In this document: one piece after another, positions 39,506 through 51,864 of the stretch
Position numbering within the stretch: the stretch's first letter is position 1
Layout of the letters: every line of letters starts with the position of its first letter
Source of the DNA: Progne subis subis
Lineage: Eukaryota; Chordata; Aves; Passeriformes; Hirundinidae
NCBI GenBank assembly: GCA_022316685.1
Contig: JAKJHU010000075.1
Coordinates: 2,976,501 to 3,040,500 of the forward strand
Direction of reading: 5' to 3'
Length of the DNA: 64,000 bases
The notes under the pieces: generated by a model
The model's database searches: none
Told to the model about the DNA's origin: nothing
Seen by the model: only the letters and a program-made list of their open reading frames with translations
Made by a program: the position numbers and the translations under genes

Positions 39506-41560
39506 CTGCAGTCCATTTATATTTCATATAAATATTAATGTTCTAAATACTACAATACACTTTTTCTTTTTTTTAAAAAAAAGGGATATTTCACACATAT
39601 TAATGATATTTCACACATAATTATTTCACACTAATATTAAGAATTTGTGTTCTGAACTTATTCTGAATTCAGTCCTGATGTTTCATTCTGTGGTAGGCTT
39701 CCGTAACAATCCATGATGTTGGTGACTGAAACATAACAAATAACGTATTTGCATTTGGTGTTACATGATGGAACATATTACATATTAAGTTTGTTTCAGT
39801 TACTCAGAACTTGCCGAATTTTTAACTTTTTAGAGTGGAAATTAGTGTCCAACTTCTTTCAAAGCAACTTTCAGCTGTTTCTGAGAAGCATGTGAAAAAC
39901 TGCAGAAATCACACTGACCTTCATTTGAAGAGCTTTCATTTGATCAAAAGTGGAGGCAGTATTACCAAGTGGAAAGAAAATTGCCCAATTTAGGTATATG
40001 AGTTATCTGAATTAGATGCTTTTTAAATGCACCTTCTAGTTGTGTGCTGGATTAGGTACAAATTCTTGTCAGTTTCTGACAAAATGTCAGAGCTGAGAGA
40101 CTTTGCTGAAGGCATTGACCTCTGTTCTTTGTTTACTTGGGGGTGACTGTGGTTCAGTGGCTGCTGCCTTCAGTTTTTTTCTTCAAAGAACTGCATCTCT
40201 GGCTCAGACAGGTTTCACACCTCACATCTAAACTGATGGAATGGCTGTATCTGCCCTTAAAGCTCTATGCTAATTCGATAAACATTCAGTGTACTTAATT
40301 CCCTTAGTATTTAAGCTAATATATTAATATTCAACCAAATTTATAATTTTACTTTAAAATTAAAAGTTAGGAATGTATTATATACAATGAGGATTTAATT
40401 TTTTTAAGAGTTTCAAAGCAGAAAATCTGAAGTGCTTCTGAAGAGAAGTTTTGCTGGAAAAGAAATGGACTACATATTTACATCCACAATTAAAATTAAG
40501 TTTACTGACTGGAAACCTGAATATGTATGAATGTAAATGGAGTCAATTCCCAGTGTAGATAGAGAAGGAGGGAAACCCATTATTTACTTCCCAATGCCCA
40601 AATAATAATAATTTTTAAAAAGATACTGCACGACTCTTCTTCCCTATCTGAATGCTCGCAGTCGAGCTCTCCCTCTGAAAGTCACATCTCACTTTGTCTA
40701 AGTGTTGTAGCCAGCACTTTCACCAAAGGGAAACAAATGCTCAGATAAATTTCTTAAATTTATTTGGCATCTGTAATGTTACAGTAAGAATTTCAGAAAA
40801 AAGGCTAATCATGAAGTTGAAGCTGAATCTAGTGAGCAGCATGTATCAGTTCTTACAGCACAATTCAAGTATGAGACTGTATCCTCTCTTTTTATTCTCT
40901 GAACTGTTTCCTTTCACATATTTACAATTGTAAGCAACTTTGAAACACAGTATTCAGCTTGCAGTATTTGACTAAAACTAATTTCCTTCAGGTCACACGT
41001 ATTAAACTATGCCAAGACTGCATTTCCTCAAGTGCTATGCAAATTATGATATCTCTTTCTATGCATCTTAGTTGTATTGTTATTTCCTTAGGATCCACAA
41101 GTATTCTAAGCACTTTAAAACAAGTTTAAAATACACATTTTTAACCCAAATAATTCCTGTTACAGTTCTGTTACAGATATGGCATATAAGCCCTACAGCA
41201 GTAAACCATGTAGCCTATCTACCTGTCAAGATTATTTTGGTAATTAATATTTGTTAAAAAACAGATAAGCTATGACTTTTAAAATGACATTTGGTATTTT
41301 ATATTGCAATGAAAATGTGCATTATGAGGTGGCATAACTATCTAAATAGCTAAGAGTAGAAAGAATTTCAGGGATATTTAAGTGTGGGAGATATGACAGG
41401 AGTTAGAAGTAATGTCAGACAGTGCCCTGGGAGCATGTGAGGAATTCCTCTCTGACAACCTTTCATTACAGTGGGAAGATACTGTTTCACAGAATTGTAT
41501 TTTTAAAGCAAAGAAGCTGCCTTAACCAGGGAAAAAACGACAAAATTATAACTGTGTTCT

Positions 41561-41566
41561 TTTATT
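41561..41566 (-). terminator. Candidate polyadenylation signal of the IgV receptor
   Basis: TTTATT on the plus strand (AATAAA on minus) about 270 bases after the receptor stop codon. It is the first such hexamer I saw in the right direction. Confidence 0.4.
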
Positions 41567-41836
41567 TGAAGTAGAAAAAAAGCCAGTATACATGGTCAGA
41601 TTTGTTGGCATTGAAAAGAGGTTTACCTTTAGCTTTCACATTATTTTGATGATAGTTACATACATTGATGCTCATTTCACTTGTGTAGAGTGAAAGTTCT
41701 TTAACTTGAAATAAATACGTGAACAAAAAGTATTCCAGGTTAATGGAGAGATTTTAATGTATGTTTCTTTTCTGCTTTGATAGAAGTAGCATCACACATG
41801 CTCATATCTTGGTTACAACTGCATGTACTTTCTTTT

Positions 41837-42013
41837 TCATATCATCTTCCTTCCAGTGTCACATAGAGTTCTTATTACTGACATATCTTCATATTCTTGA
41901 CTAAATCCATTAACTGGTCTTGATGGCTGGTCATAAATCCATTCACTTTGCTTGGTAGCGCTGCTATCTGTATTTCTCAGCTTATTCTTGCTGTTTGTTT
42001 GGCACTGGTGAAT
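41837..42013 (-). CDS. IgV receptor exon 5: tail with IYDQP and YEDM, stop
   Basis: Acceptor gcctatttcaacag, phase 0 in, 58 codons then TGA. It is hydrophilic and serine-rich. It carries WIYDQP (Tyr209) and EYEDMSVI (Tyr223); the latter is a YxxM PI3K-type motif. The other two frames stop within about 13 codons. Confidence 0.72.
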   Translation of the reverse strand: MHQCQTNSKNKLRNTDSSATKQSEWIYDQPSRPVNGFSQEYEDMSVIRTLCDTGRKMI

Positions 42014-45000
42014 CTGTTGAAATAGGCACAACAACATAATATTTTTAGGCAGTAAAAACATTTCCATCAGACACCTCATCTATTTAGAGAACCGATGGCT
42101 AACTTCACTGGGATATCAGTCCAATGTTTATTCTGAATGGTTATAAAAGCTGTTATGCGTATTGCAGTCAAAATGAAATAAATTGTAGCTTTAACTACAA
42201 CTCCATGAATTTTCACAGACTATTAATAGCTGTTATTTTAGTAGTTAAATGTTAGTAATATGTAAGCTAAGTTACTGATAGCTATATAGTTATTTTTTAT
42301 AGCTTATTGGGTTCTAACTTAATAAAAATATAATATAGCCAGATGTGGGCCATTATGATGCAGCAGAATAATTATGGTACATTTTGGTTTAAAGTTATTT
42401 AGAATTAGTATCTTACAGTGTTAGATAAATTAATTTCAGTTAATTAGCATCTTATATGATGAATTTTAGGTCTTTACAGGTAGCAGAGTAAGGATGTTTC
42501 ATATTGTACGCAAGAAATCAGCTGAAAGTGTGTCTGTACCTGTGGTTTCATGTAATGCTTCTCTATTTTCCAGTATTACCCTTCAAGATGTTTGTGTGCT
42601 GTTACTTTAGAAAAAAATAGGGCATGGGAGTTGTGGGAGAGATATTTTCATTCATTCTTGATTCTTAGGTAGTATCAGGGTTTAGTAGACAGGGTTTTTT
42701 GGAGATAGATGTCTTCTTTTGGGGAGGATCCCCAAGTGAATATTTGTAATGTTGTAGTTGTCAGGCACAGGTGTTGTTGGGATGGATGGTGCCTTGCTGT
42801 CTCCTACTCTAGACTTGAAAGCCCTGAGAGAGTTTGGCAGAAGTAAGAAGCAAGGGAACAGCTGAGTGTGATCTAGACTCAGAAGAGGCAGGTCAGACTT
42901 GTTTTTGAGGTGTGTACAGAAGCTGCCTTTAACCAGCCATGACGTGCTGGATTTCAACAGTGGACTGTAAGGGCCAAAGGACCTTTGAGACATCCAGTCT
43001 GGCTTTCTTTAGTTAACACTCTGATTTTGACAATTTTTGGTAATTAACATTTGGTAATTTTTGGTAATGTACATTTTCATGACAGGAAACATTTGTCATT
43101 TAGTAAAGAAACTATCTTTAAAAGTTCCTAACTTTATAAATTTCAGTGTTCTATGCGGAAGGTTTAGCCCAGCCAGAAGGCAAGTATCTGCAGAGTGGCT
43201 TGCTTACTCAGTTCTCCATCCCCAGATTGGGACTAGGGAAAGAATATTAAGAACAAAATTTTAAAAAAAAAAAAAAAAAGTGCCAATATAGAGACAATCT
43301 AACAGGTGAAGGAGAGAGGAGAAAAAAACCACAAAAAACCAAAAACTTAAAAAAAAAAAAGTCCCCACAAGTGATGCAGGGGTAATCACTCACCACCTCC
43401 ATGCAGCAAAGCAATGCCCAGCCAGTCTCTGAGCAATAGGTGACTCAAAAGCAACTCCCTTACTCCAGCTTTTATTGCTGAGCATCTCTTGCCTACTCCC
43501 AGCCTCCTCTTTGGAGCAGCGGAGTGAGAAACAAAGAAAGCCTTGATGCCATTCAAGCACTGCTCAGCCAAATCACTGCTGTGATATCAACCATGTTTTA
43601 ACCACAAATCTAAACCAGTACCTTTTGGACTGCTATGAAGAAGGCAAAATCCATCCCAGTTTACTGCTGCTGCTTGCAAATTGTGCTCACAGTGATTAGT
43701 TCTGGGAGAGACTTGGTTGGCTCACCTTGTATATTCAAATGCAATATATCCTTTGTCAGACTTGTGCTTCTGTTGTATTTTAGCAAGGTTTGACTTACCA
43801 CATCTCTCTCTCTGGCATGAGTTCACTGTGCCGCTCAATACTCATATCTTGTCTCATACTGCCTGAATTCTGTGAACACTTCTCATTTTGTTGTGGCTTT
43901 GAGGTAACAGTACTTAACAACTGGTTGTTAAGGAAAACAAAACCCAAACCTTGACCTTGAAAGTTAATCAGATAAATATCTTTGTAATTCTTGTAACTTA
44001 TGTCACTGGTGCTTGTGTCCTATGTGATCATGAAGTTCTTGGCTGTCTGCCAGTATCAGCAGAGAGAGAATTGTTGCCATAATACCAGATTCAATAGCAC
44101 TGAAGTAGCAGTAAATTTAAGCAGCACAAGCTGAGAAAGACAGAATAGTGAAGGATATCCTGCCTTTCAGTCAGGATTTGGCTCTCTGAAAGATCTTTCT
44201 CTCTAGATTTAGAAGGGCTACTGGTTTAAACCATGTTGATTCCTCCAGAGGTGAGTTTTTTTCCCCTAAGCCTGTGTAAGTTTGGTACCTATTCCCTCTT
44301 GATCCAATTTAGCACAGGTTTTTTAAGGACTCTACCACAATAAGTTTGAGGAGAGATATTGGTGAAGCAGGAGCTTTTGAGGTCTCATATAAATTATAAT
44401 TTGGAATTACATTTCCAGGTGCAGACCTTGTTAATGTAAGTAGAGCATGTTGTACTGTTGAGGGTTAGGCAGGAATATAGTGTCATCCATGTTTTCAAGG
44501 ACTTGTGATGCTATTTGCCTCAAGTTATGGCATAGCTCAGCTGGCTTCTGCACAAGTTTGTTTCCAAATGGTTTCATTTACATGAATATTATTACCAAGT
44601 AGGATCAAAGTAGAGCTTTCATGAACTGTCTTTTTAGGATTTGGTTCCATAAAAAGTACTCCATTAAAATGACTATGAAGTTTTACCTGAAGTGGGGAAC
44701 AGAACCACAAGAAGAAAAGACTGAAGTATTTTTAAAATACCATGGGAAGCACACGAACTCACCCTCGGTGTAGACATTTTTGTATATACAAACATTTTCT
44801 TGTTCTCTTGCAAAAGTTTTTCCAAGTATGCCAGGGTGCTGCACGGCTGGCCAGGTAAATGTCCAGCAGTGGCCCAAACCAGCTAGTGGGTGGGTTTGGG
44901 CAAAGATCCCTGGCATCACTGGTTGGTTGGACAGAACATGAGTGAGACAAAAGATGAACAGACAGTGATGAGTGTCCACAGGAGCTCATAAAATTAGGAG

Positions 45001-48000
45001 CTGGTGTTCAGAAGCATGAAACAAGCTGGATGTGTTTCAAACTTCTAATCACTTTAGGCATTTGTTTTCTCTTTTGTTTCCAGGTAAAAGTAACAAGATC
45101 AGCCAGCAATATAGAAAATAGCTTCCCTGTTTTCAGCAAGCTCAGATAAAAACTCCATGTAATTTGTTTGTATGTCACGGCTTCCCTTTTTTTTTTTTTT
45201 TTTAATGGCCATGTCCTCAAAACAGGGTGGTGTCTATACATCTAACTCTTTAGTTAACAAAAAATAGACAGACTTTTTACTTTATCACAGGTGAATACTC
45301 AGGTGAATTTTCTTATTGTTTCTTTCCATCAGAGGACCCTATCCATCTTTAGGTTTATATTATTTATTTTTGAAGTTATTACTTACACCAAGAGCTATGA
45401 TAACTGTGGTGACCAAGATGGTATATCCAAGAAGAAAGAACCAACACCACCAGATCTTATCTGATGTTGTACAGTCTTTGCATTTCACATCTGTAACAAA
45501 GAGAAGGAAAATTAGGTATTTGAAATAGAAAAATAAATTGTTTTTTGATAGGATTCAATTTGAAGAATTAGTGAGAATTGACCAAAAAGGACAATTGTCT
45601 TTGTTTTTATCGCATTTTCTTTTACTGTTTTTTCAGGAGTAAACCTTCTCTCTTTCTACTCCAGACATAAAATTTTTCAACCTGTTGCAAATTACTTATG
45701 CAAGGGAAAGTAAATAACATTCTTTGTTTAGCAGAAGTGGGATATCTGAAAACATCTGTTATGTAGAAAAGGCAATATTAATTACAGTTATCTCACCAAG
45801 TCTCTGACAACTTTTTCTTCCTTTTTTTTTTTTTTTTAAGGCTAAAACTAACATATGATGTAATTGTCAATAGAATTTCCGTGACTGTTGTTTGTTTTAG
45901 CAACTCTGAAGAATTGTTGGACAATTGTGAAATACAATGTGAAATCTGGAATGAGAAAACTGCTTTGTGGCATTTTAGCACTTGATAACCTGATTTAGCA
46001 CTTGCTAACTCTCACCTGATGTGAGAGTTCACATAAAGAAAATTTGGCTCGTGAAATAGTGTGTACCAGTCACTGAGGCCATACGCTCAGCAGAATTCTG
46101 GAAATTCAATTCATCATTAGAAGACAGAGAAAAGTTACAAACTATTGAAAAATATATTACCACCAAATAGAAAGAACACTCTTCTTCCACATATCCCTAC
46201 TTCTATGTACACTATCTAAAAACATTCACACTGCTGTGTGAATTTACTATACGTGTTTGACAAACTGGAAGGAAAGCCCAAACTGCATTTTTCAAGAGAC
46301 CATTTGTTTATAAAGACTGAAGGAAATTATAAAACCTGTTATCAGGGGCTTGGTTTGGGTGCTTACAAGTTTGGCATAAAGACTAAAAAAAAATTTGCAG
46401 AGGAGATTAAGAAAAAATATTAATATAAATACATAAATACAGATGCCATATATTTTGATAAATAAATATTTAGGATTTCAGAAAATAGATAGTCAGTGTT
46501 CTGCAGCACAACACATGGACCTGGTTTAGGTCCACAGAAACTCACTGTCCCTGGAAAGTCTGTCCAGCTGTATCAGCACCAAACAAAAGTTCTACCTACC
46601 CTCCCCTACTCATAAGGCTGTACACTGCTCCTTTACATCCTTCTTTTGGCAGACGCAAGCAGTGGGAGAGAAGGCCATAAGGCTGAAGGAAAATTTATTT
46701 CACCTTGCACACATCAAATCTGTTTTCTATCACCCTTTTTTTGTCGCTCCCAAACTCTCCTTACCATGCACAGTCAGTTTGGTGCCATTTCCACACTGGC
46801 CCTGTATTTGCTCTGTTAACATCACATCACAGAAATAGGAGTTACTGGCATTCTGGTCAACGTTGCTCAGTTTTAAAATGGAGAATCCCTTGAGGACGTT
46901 TTTTGTAATCTGCACCTGTGGCCTGCCTGTGGTGGGGCTCGACTGGAGACTCTGCTGGTTGTGGCAGTCAGGACCTTTCCTCCAGTACACCACTGGCTCC
47001 TCGTTCTCCTCACTGGGGTACTCAAACACACACAGCATCCACACCGTGGAGTTGAGGAGCACACTGGCATCTTCAGGGTATTGAATGACCGAAAGCTGTG
47101 GCCCGCTGCTGGCTGTGGGGTGTAAATAAAGCACATGCAAGTAAACAGAGCAATCTCTCCTCAGAAGGGTGGTCTTGGCCAGCAGAGCACATGGGTGTGG
47201 CCAATACACAGATGTACAGAGAGCCACAGCTACGGGCGTCTACAGTGAAAGGTGCACTCCTCCAGTGAAGCAAACAGGTTTTGTTACAGCAGTCTGAGAA
47301 GCCAGAAAACCAGGTTTCCATTGTAAATGTCCTTGTATTTTTAAAATTACTTTCCAATGATACAGGTTTGTCTGATAAGGGTTGCATATGCATTTTTATA
47401 TGGAGTATTAGAAATTGGAATGTCATTGCTAAGAGCAGATAAAACTTTGTTTAAATATATAAGAACAAAATAATATGATTTTTACAATGTCTGGTTACTC
47501 CTGTTTTTATATAGTCATTATTTTTAGACTTTTTGTCATTTCATAGTATGATAGAATTGTTTGGGTTGCAAGGGACTTTAAAATTCATCTCGTTCCAACC
47601 TCTTGCCATGGGCAGGGACACCTTCCACTAGATCACGTTGCTCAAAGCTCCATCCAACCTGGCCTTGAATGCTTCCAGAGATGGGGCAGCCACAGCTTCT
47701 CTGGACAACGTGTTCCAGTGCTCCACCACCATCACACAGTGAAATATCAGTTTTTAATATCCAACCTAAACTTTACCTCTTTCAGTTTAAAACTATCATC
47801 CCTTGTCCTATTACTACATGCTCTTTAAAAGGCATGTAATTTGAACATAATTACCAAGAAATTAGTTTTCACAAATTACGGGTCTTTGTCAAAAAAGATT
47901 CCTGAAAGCTAATATGAAAGACCTTTTAAAATAGTAATAATCCAGAAAAGTTTCACTTTTAATTTGGGCAAAAAATAAATATTTTAAAACATCAGTATAG

Positions 48001-48616
48001 CACATCAATAGCAGTATTTCACTACCCATAGAAAACCAGTCTCACCTCAGTTGAATGAAGGAGAGATACGTTACTTTGTGAATGGAAAAAGATGGCTCAT
48101 ATCCTGAAATATCTTCTGCATTTTTATCAGGCTGAAAAAAAGAAACCCAAACTTCTTTTTTTTTTCTTTTAAATTCTTTGATGTGACTACATACACTTTT
48201 AAAAGTTCTTCAAGTCACAGCTTTATAAAAATTCTGAAATAATATATTGTCCAGTTCAACTAATTATAAAAATACCAACATGGATATGAACCAACATTTT
48301 CTACTTTTCCATTCAAATATAATTTTAATTTTCTGTCAGATGCACTTTTAATTTTTGTCTACTCTTTTAAGTATTTTTGTAATTTTTTCCCCCTTATTTT
48401 TGCTTTCCTCCATGAAACAGCAGCTTGAAGAGTTTAAGGAGTAAAAGCTAGCAAATGACATTTTCATCCTTGATTATTAAATTTGCATTCCCTTCCTCAA
48501 TCAGTTAGGGTTTGGTGAATTCTGGACTAAAATAAATAAACAAAGATAAAAAATCCCTACTTACCAGCAAAGTGAGTGAAGTAAGTTGCCATCATTAATA
48601 TATCAAGTCGCATCAT
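41837..48616 (-). CDS. IgV-domain single-pass receptor with two YxxM motifs (five exons, unnamed)
   Basis: Spliced on the minus strand: 48616-48565, 47112-46765, 45490-45387, 44804-44763, 42013-41837; about 240 residues, all GT-AG with agreeing phases. Order: signal peptide (1-17), V-type Ig domain (about 22-133), short stalk with KCKDC, membrane segment (about 146-168), 72-residue tail. V-domain marks: Cys45, YW at 60-61, SYFC with Cys112, GNGTKLTV J-like strand; extra Cys67 and Cys124 may form a second disulphide. Three N-glycosylation sequons (38, 105, 126). The tail has VYTKM (Tyr175) and EYEDM (Tyr223), both YxxM, the motif of CD28, CTLA-4 and ICOS that binds PI3K p85, plus IYDQP. No charged residue in the membrane segment argues against an adaptor-paired NKp30 type. 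The YEDMS core resembles, from memory, the CD7 tail. Convergent with PNPLA4. Lymphocyte surface role is inferred. Confidence 0.8.
44763..44804 (-). CDS. IgV receptor exon 4: first cytoplasmic YxxM
   Basis: A 14-codon exon, NKKMFVYTKMSTPR, donor AGG|gtgagt in phase 0. Only this frame joins openly to exon 5 over its full length. The acceptor is uncertain: gcaagag at 44805 with the GGT donor of exon 3, or gcaag at 44807 with the earlier donor (then Glu replaces Gly before Asn). The pyrimidine tract is weak, so this is the least certain exon. Confidence 0.6.
45387..45490 (-). CDS. IgV receptor exon 3: stalk and membrane segment
   Basis: Acceptor ttgttacag and donor GGT|gtaagt. It encodes DVKCKDCTTSDK, then a hydrophobic run starting IWWCWFFLLGYTILV. 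The CKDC cysteines next to the membrane could form an interchain disulphide as in CD28. An alternative donor two bases earlier, G|gtgtaa, gives phase 1. Confidence 0.82.
46765..47112 (-). CDS. IgV receptor exon 2: V-set domain
   Basis: A 348-base phase 1-1 exon, acceptor caccccacag and donor G|gtaagg. It is a complete V-set domain in one exon: B-strand Cys (WMLC), C-strand YWRKG, F-strand SYFCDV, G-strand GNGTKLTV. Two additional cysteines lie in PDC and GQC. NST, NAS and NGT are N-glycosylation sequons. Confidence 0.88.
47541..47830 (-). mobile_element. CR1 LINE 3' fragment in intron 1 of the IgV receptor
   Basis: Starts TCATAGTATGATAGAATTG and contains CCATGGGCAGGGACACCTTC, CATCCAACCTGGCCTTGAA and CCTTGTCCTATTACTACA, all standard antisense CR1 segments. 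It has the same orientation as the receptor gene. Confidence 0.92.
48565..48616 (-). CDS. IgV receptor exon 1: signal peptide
   Basis: Encodes MMRLDILMMATYFTHFA plus the first base of the next codon (phase 1), then donor G|gtaagt. Phase 1 after the leader is typical of Ig superfamily genes. The first of two adjacent ATGs (48616) was taken as the start. Confidence 0.7.
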
Positions 48617-48949
48617 TTTCTTGGGATTGCTAATGCAGAGATTTTAAAGCTTTGGCCGAGACTACTGATAACACAGCTTTCAGCAAGTAGCTGAAAAGTA
48701 AATTCAAGCTCTGCTAAAAACATGTTTTTAATCTTGTTTTTACAAGGGGAGGTTCTTGTGGTTTCATTCACTATAACTATTTCCTTTTGTACTGTCAGAC
48801 ATCTTGGACATTGCAACATATTAGCTTCTAATGTAGTTTCAGATTTAACTCCACGGGGATTATTTTTCCATTCTGAGAATTTTCTTCAGGTGACTAGGAG
48901 TATGATTGGTTTTGCATAGCAGATTTTCTCAAAGCTGCCCATGGGAAGG

Positions 48950-48976
48950 AAAAAAAAAAAAAAAAAAAAAAAAAAA
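48950..48976. repeat. Poly-A run (27) upstream of the IgV receptor
   Basis: A tract 330 bases upstream of the receptor start (T tract on the coding strand). Confidence 0.95.
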
Positions 48977-50144
48977 GCTTAACCCTCTAAGTTTGGAAGC
49001 AGTGCCTATGATGTAACACAGCAAAGTTTGCAATAGACACCTAATTCTGATGCTTTTCCTCAAAGTTCCATTTACACCTTAAACACCAGATGATGTCTGT
49101 GATTTATCTAGTATTGATCCAATTAGAGAAGTCAAATGTACTACATGAATGATTCAGAGGAAACATTATTACAACTCTTTGCTGAAATGATCCTGAATGT
49201 CTAGTTATCATCCTGCGGTCCAGGACGTGAACATTAGCTGCCAAAAAATGTAAGATGGCAAAGAGGGCCATCTAAAATGTATTTAATATGTACCTTCTGG
49301 ATTTACAGGAGCCCACTAGGTTACTTAATATCCTTGTAGCATCATCTATAAACTATTGTATTTTGCCCAGAAAAGTTACTCCTCAGCTTATTTAAAACTT
49401 GTTACCCAACCTCACAGCCTAGAGATTTAAATGTTTGGGTTTGACTATGAGATGACTTCCATGGGAATATCCAGCACAGAGTCGACACACTGTATGGTCA
49501 GCTGCTGCAATGACTAATCACTGTCATCAGGAATGGCTGTGCCTTAATTTGTATTCTGAGCTCTGTCTTCAGCTTCTCATCACTGAAACAGCTTTGAATC
49601 TCCTCTACAGCCCTGTAGTACATCCCTATTTTTATTTTTTTTTTTCCTTAAGGTGATACTTATACATGATATAGGATATTTTTTTTGATATTATTAAAAA
49701 AAAAATCCAAAACTTCTTGCAACTGTTGTGATTTAAGGCTGGACTCCTTTAAAACTCATTTATTCAGGGTTAAAAATCTAATTTTGATTTTTTTTCCCCC
49801 CTTCATCTTGTTTATAGATACAAGAATATTCCTCCACAGATTCCTACTGGAAATTCCCTGTCAACTGATTTTCTATTTGAAATTAATCTTTTCAGAGTCA
49901 CTGCTTTCTTATATGGTACAGGAATATCACACATTCCTTAAATAAAATTAAAGCTACAATCAAACCCTCCAGCTTTCCAGTAGATGCTATTTAGGGATGT
50001 CTCCTCAGTGGTAACTTTTAGAGGTGTTTTGTTAAACTGACCTTCAATATCTCATTGTGTACTCTGATACTAACTTGCACTTATATCTTAAAGAATTTCA
50101 TTATTTTAATTTACATTCATACAAAGGTACATCCATGGGTGGGG

Positions 50145-50171
50145 AAAAAAAAAAAAAAAAAAAAAAAAAAA
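50145..50171. repeat. Poly-A run (27)
   Basis: A tract followed by A/C-rich sequence. The Lys-rich open frames over it are not genes. Confidence 0.95.
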
Positions 50172-51864
50172 CCAAACAAAAAAAACCCCCAAACAACCCA
50201 CCTAATTGTGTCACCTCATTTTGTTATCAGCAGATAAACACATGTATTTAATTATTTTTACCAACATTTGAATATAAGAATATCTAATTGGATATGCTTT
50301 TTATTCAACATATCTGAAAATAACCAGGTAAAATAGAGGAACTAAAAGAAACTGCAAACCAGCAAATTTCCTGTTATTAGATAGTAACTCTGCAGATAAC
50401 ACGCTTCTTTTATCTATAGCATTTTGAAAACAGTGATAAAGGCCCATTAAGGTACTGACTTAAATAGGAAAGAAGAGAAAACTGATCAAAGACAATCATA
50501 AATAAATTAATGAAGCTAGTCTGGGATTCATGAGTGCATTTAAGCAGCTATGCAGTATCAGAATAAACAAGGTGGGGATTTTTTTTTTTTTTCCTGAAAA
50601 TTAATTTAATTAATGATATAGCAATGAAGTTATTTTATACTCTAACTCACTGTTTATCGTAGCATCTTGATTCAATGAATTAGGCGCTGATAAAGTTTAA
50701 CATGGTCTTAATAATATATCATTACTATAGTGCTAAACTGTACTACTGAGTAGAATTGCAGGCTATGAAAAGCATTGGTTTATTGGGTGAATATTCAGAA
50801 AACAGAAAGGCTTGCCTGCAGTTGTGACTGACTGAACAGTCAAAAATTTCTATTTTAATTGCTTGAAGTTTCTGTTAGTGGTATACAAGGCAAAAAGTAG
50901 GTATTGTCGTTCTAAAATACTAGAGAAAATTACTAATGAGCTGAAATTCTGCCATAGCTTTAAGGTTCGGCTCATCATGATCTGTGTTCATACTTCTAAA
51001 CAAACTTGTGCTTAACTCTTATTCTGTTCATTAAAGATGTTTGAGAAGAAGCTCTGTCCCATAGGATTGATGAGCATGTGGCATAAGAACTTTCAGGAAG
51101 AGAAATCAGATGACTTTTGTACATAGCTATGCAAGTGAAACTTGTGGCCGAGAAAACATGATGACAGATTTGAAATAATGAAAAATTTAAATAAGATTAA
51201 ATATAAAAATTCTCTTTTATGACATAGAATAGAAACTACTAAAATGCCCTTGCATAAAAAAATACTTTTACCCTCTAGCACAGAAGTGGTATAATTCTTT
51301 AAATATATTATATTTTCCTTGTGCATTGAATGGCTGACAGACAACTTTTTAAGATTTGAAACTTCCATCAAGTTAGGAAACAGGCAATGACATTATAAAT
51401 CTTAAAAGTAAGTGCGTAGCTTTGAGATACCTAAGGATCAGGGGATCAGTGTATAGATCTATTTCAGGACTGTCTCATGATGATGAAAATAAGAATTGGG
51501 TCTATGATGATATTAAAGACATGATAGCATATAAATACTATCACATTTAGATTTTCTGTCATGTCAGTCCCATGTGGTTTCCTATTCTGGCTTCGACTGT
51601 AATTCCAGGGAATTTAGAAATTTGAGTCTGATTACCTGAAAAGTATATTTTTAATTTTCTGCTGAAAGAGGGATTAGATATAGGCTCATTAAAAAAAAAG
51701 GTCAATACATACTAAAAAGGCCTTAATTCCACCCGCTTATTGCCCTTCCACAGGACTGGAGAAAAACATGGGTGTATGTAATGAATAGACTGTACCTCCT
51801 CCATTATCAGAAGTGTTTTCCACTAAGCTAAGACTTATATTGAGTCATCAAAAAACGACATAAT

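Larger units (their letters stand above)
36590..41550. other. Intergenic between convergent genes
   Basis: Between the PNPLA4 and receptor 3' ends. It holds the microsatellite and the CR1 listed separately; otherwise AT-rich DNA without supported genes. Confidence 0.6.

Noticed and set aside
42682..42993. A 103-codon minus-strand frame between receptor exons 4 and 5
   Set aside because: It has an acceptor-like tctctcag inside, but no donor I trust and no domain; exon 4 to exon 5 already join in frame without it.
46705..47084. Plus-strand frames opposite the V domain
   Set aside because: Antisense shadows of the IgV exon, which has clear Ig hallmarks on the minus strand.
47073..47426. A 117-codon minus-strand frame overlapping the V-exon region
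   Set aside because: Different frame from the Ig domain, crosses the acceptor, no recognisable content.
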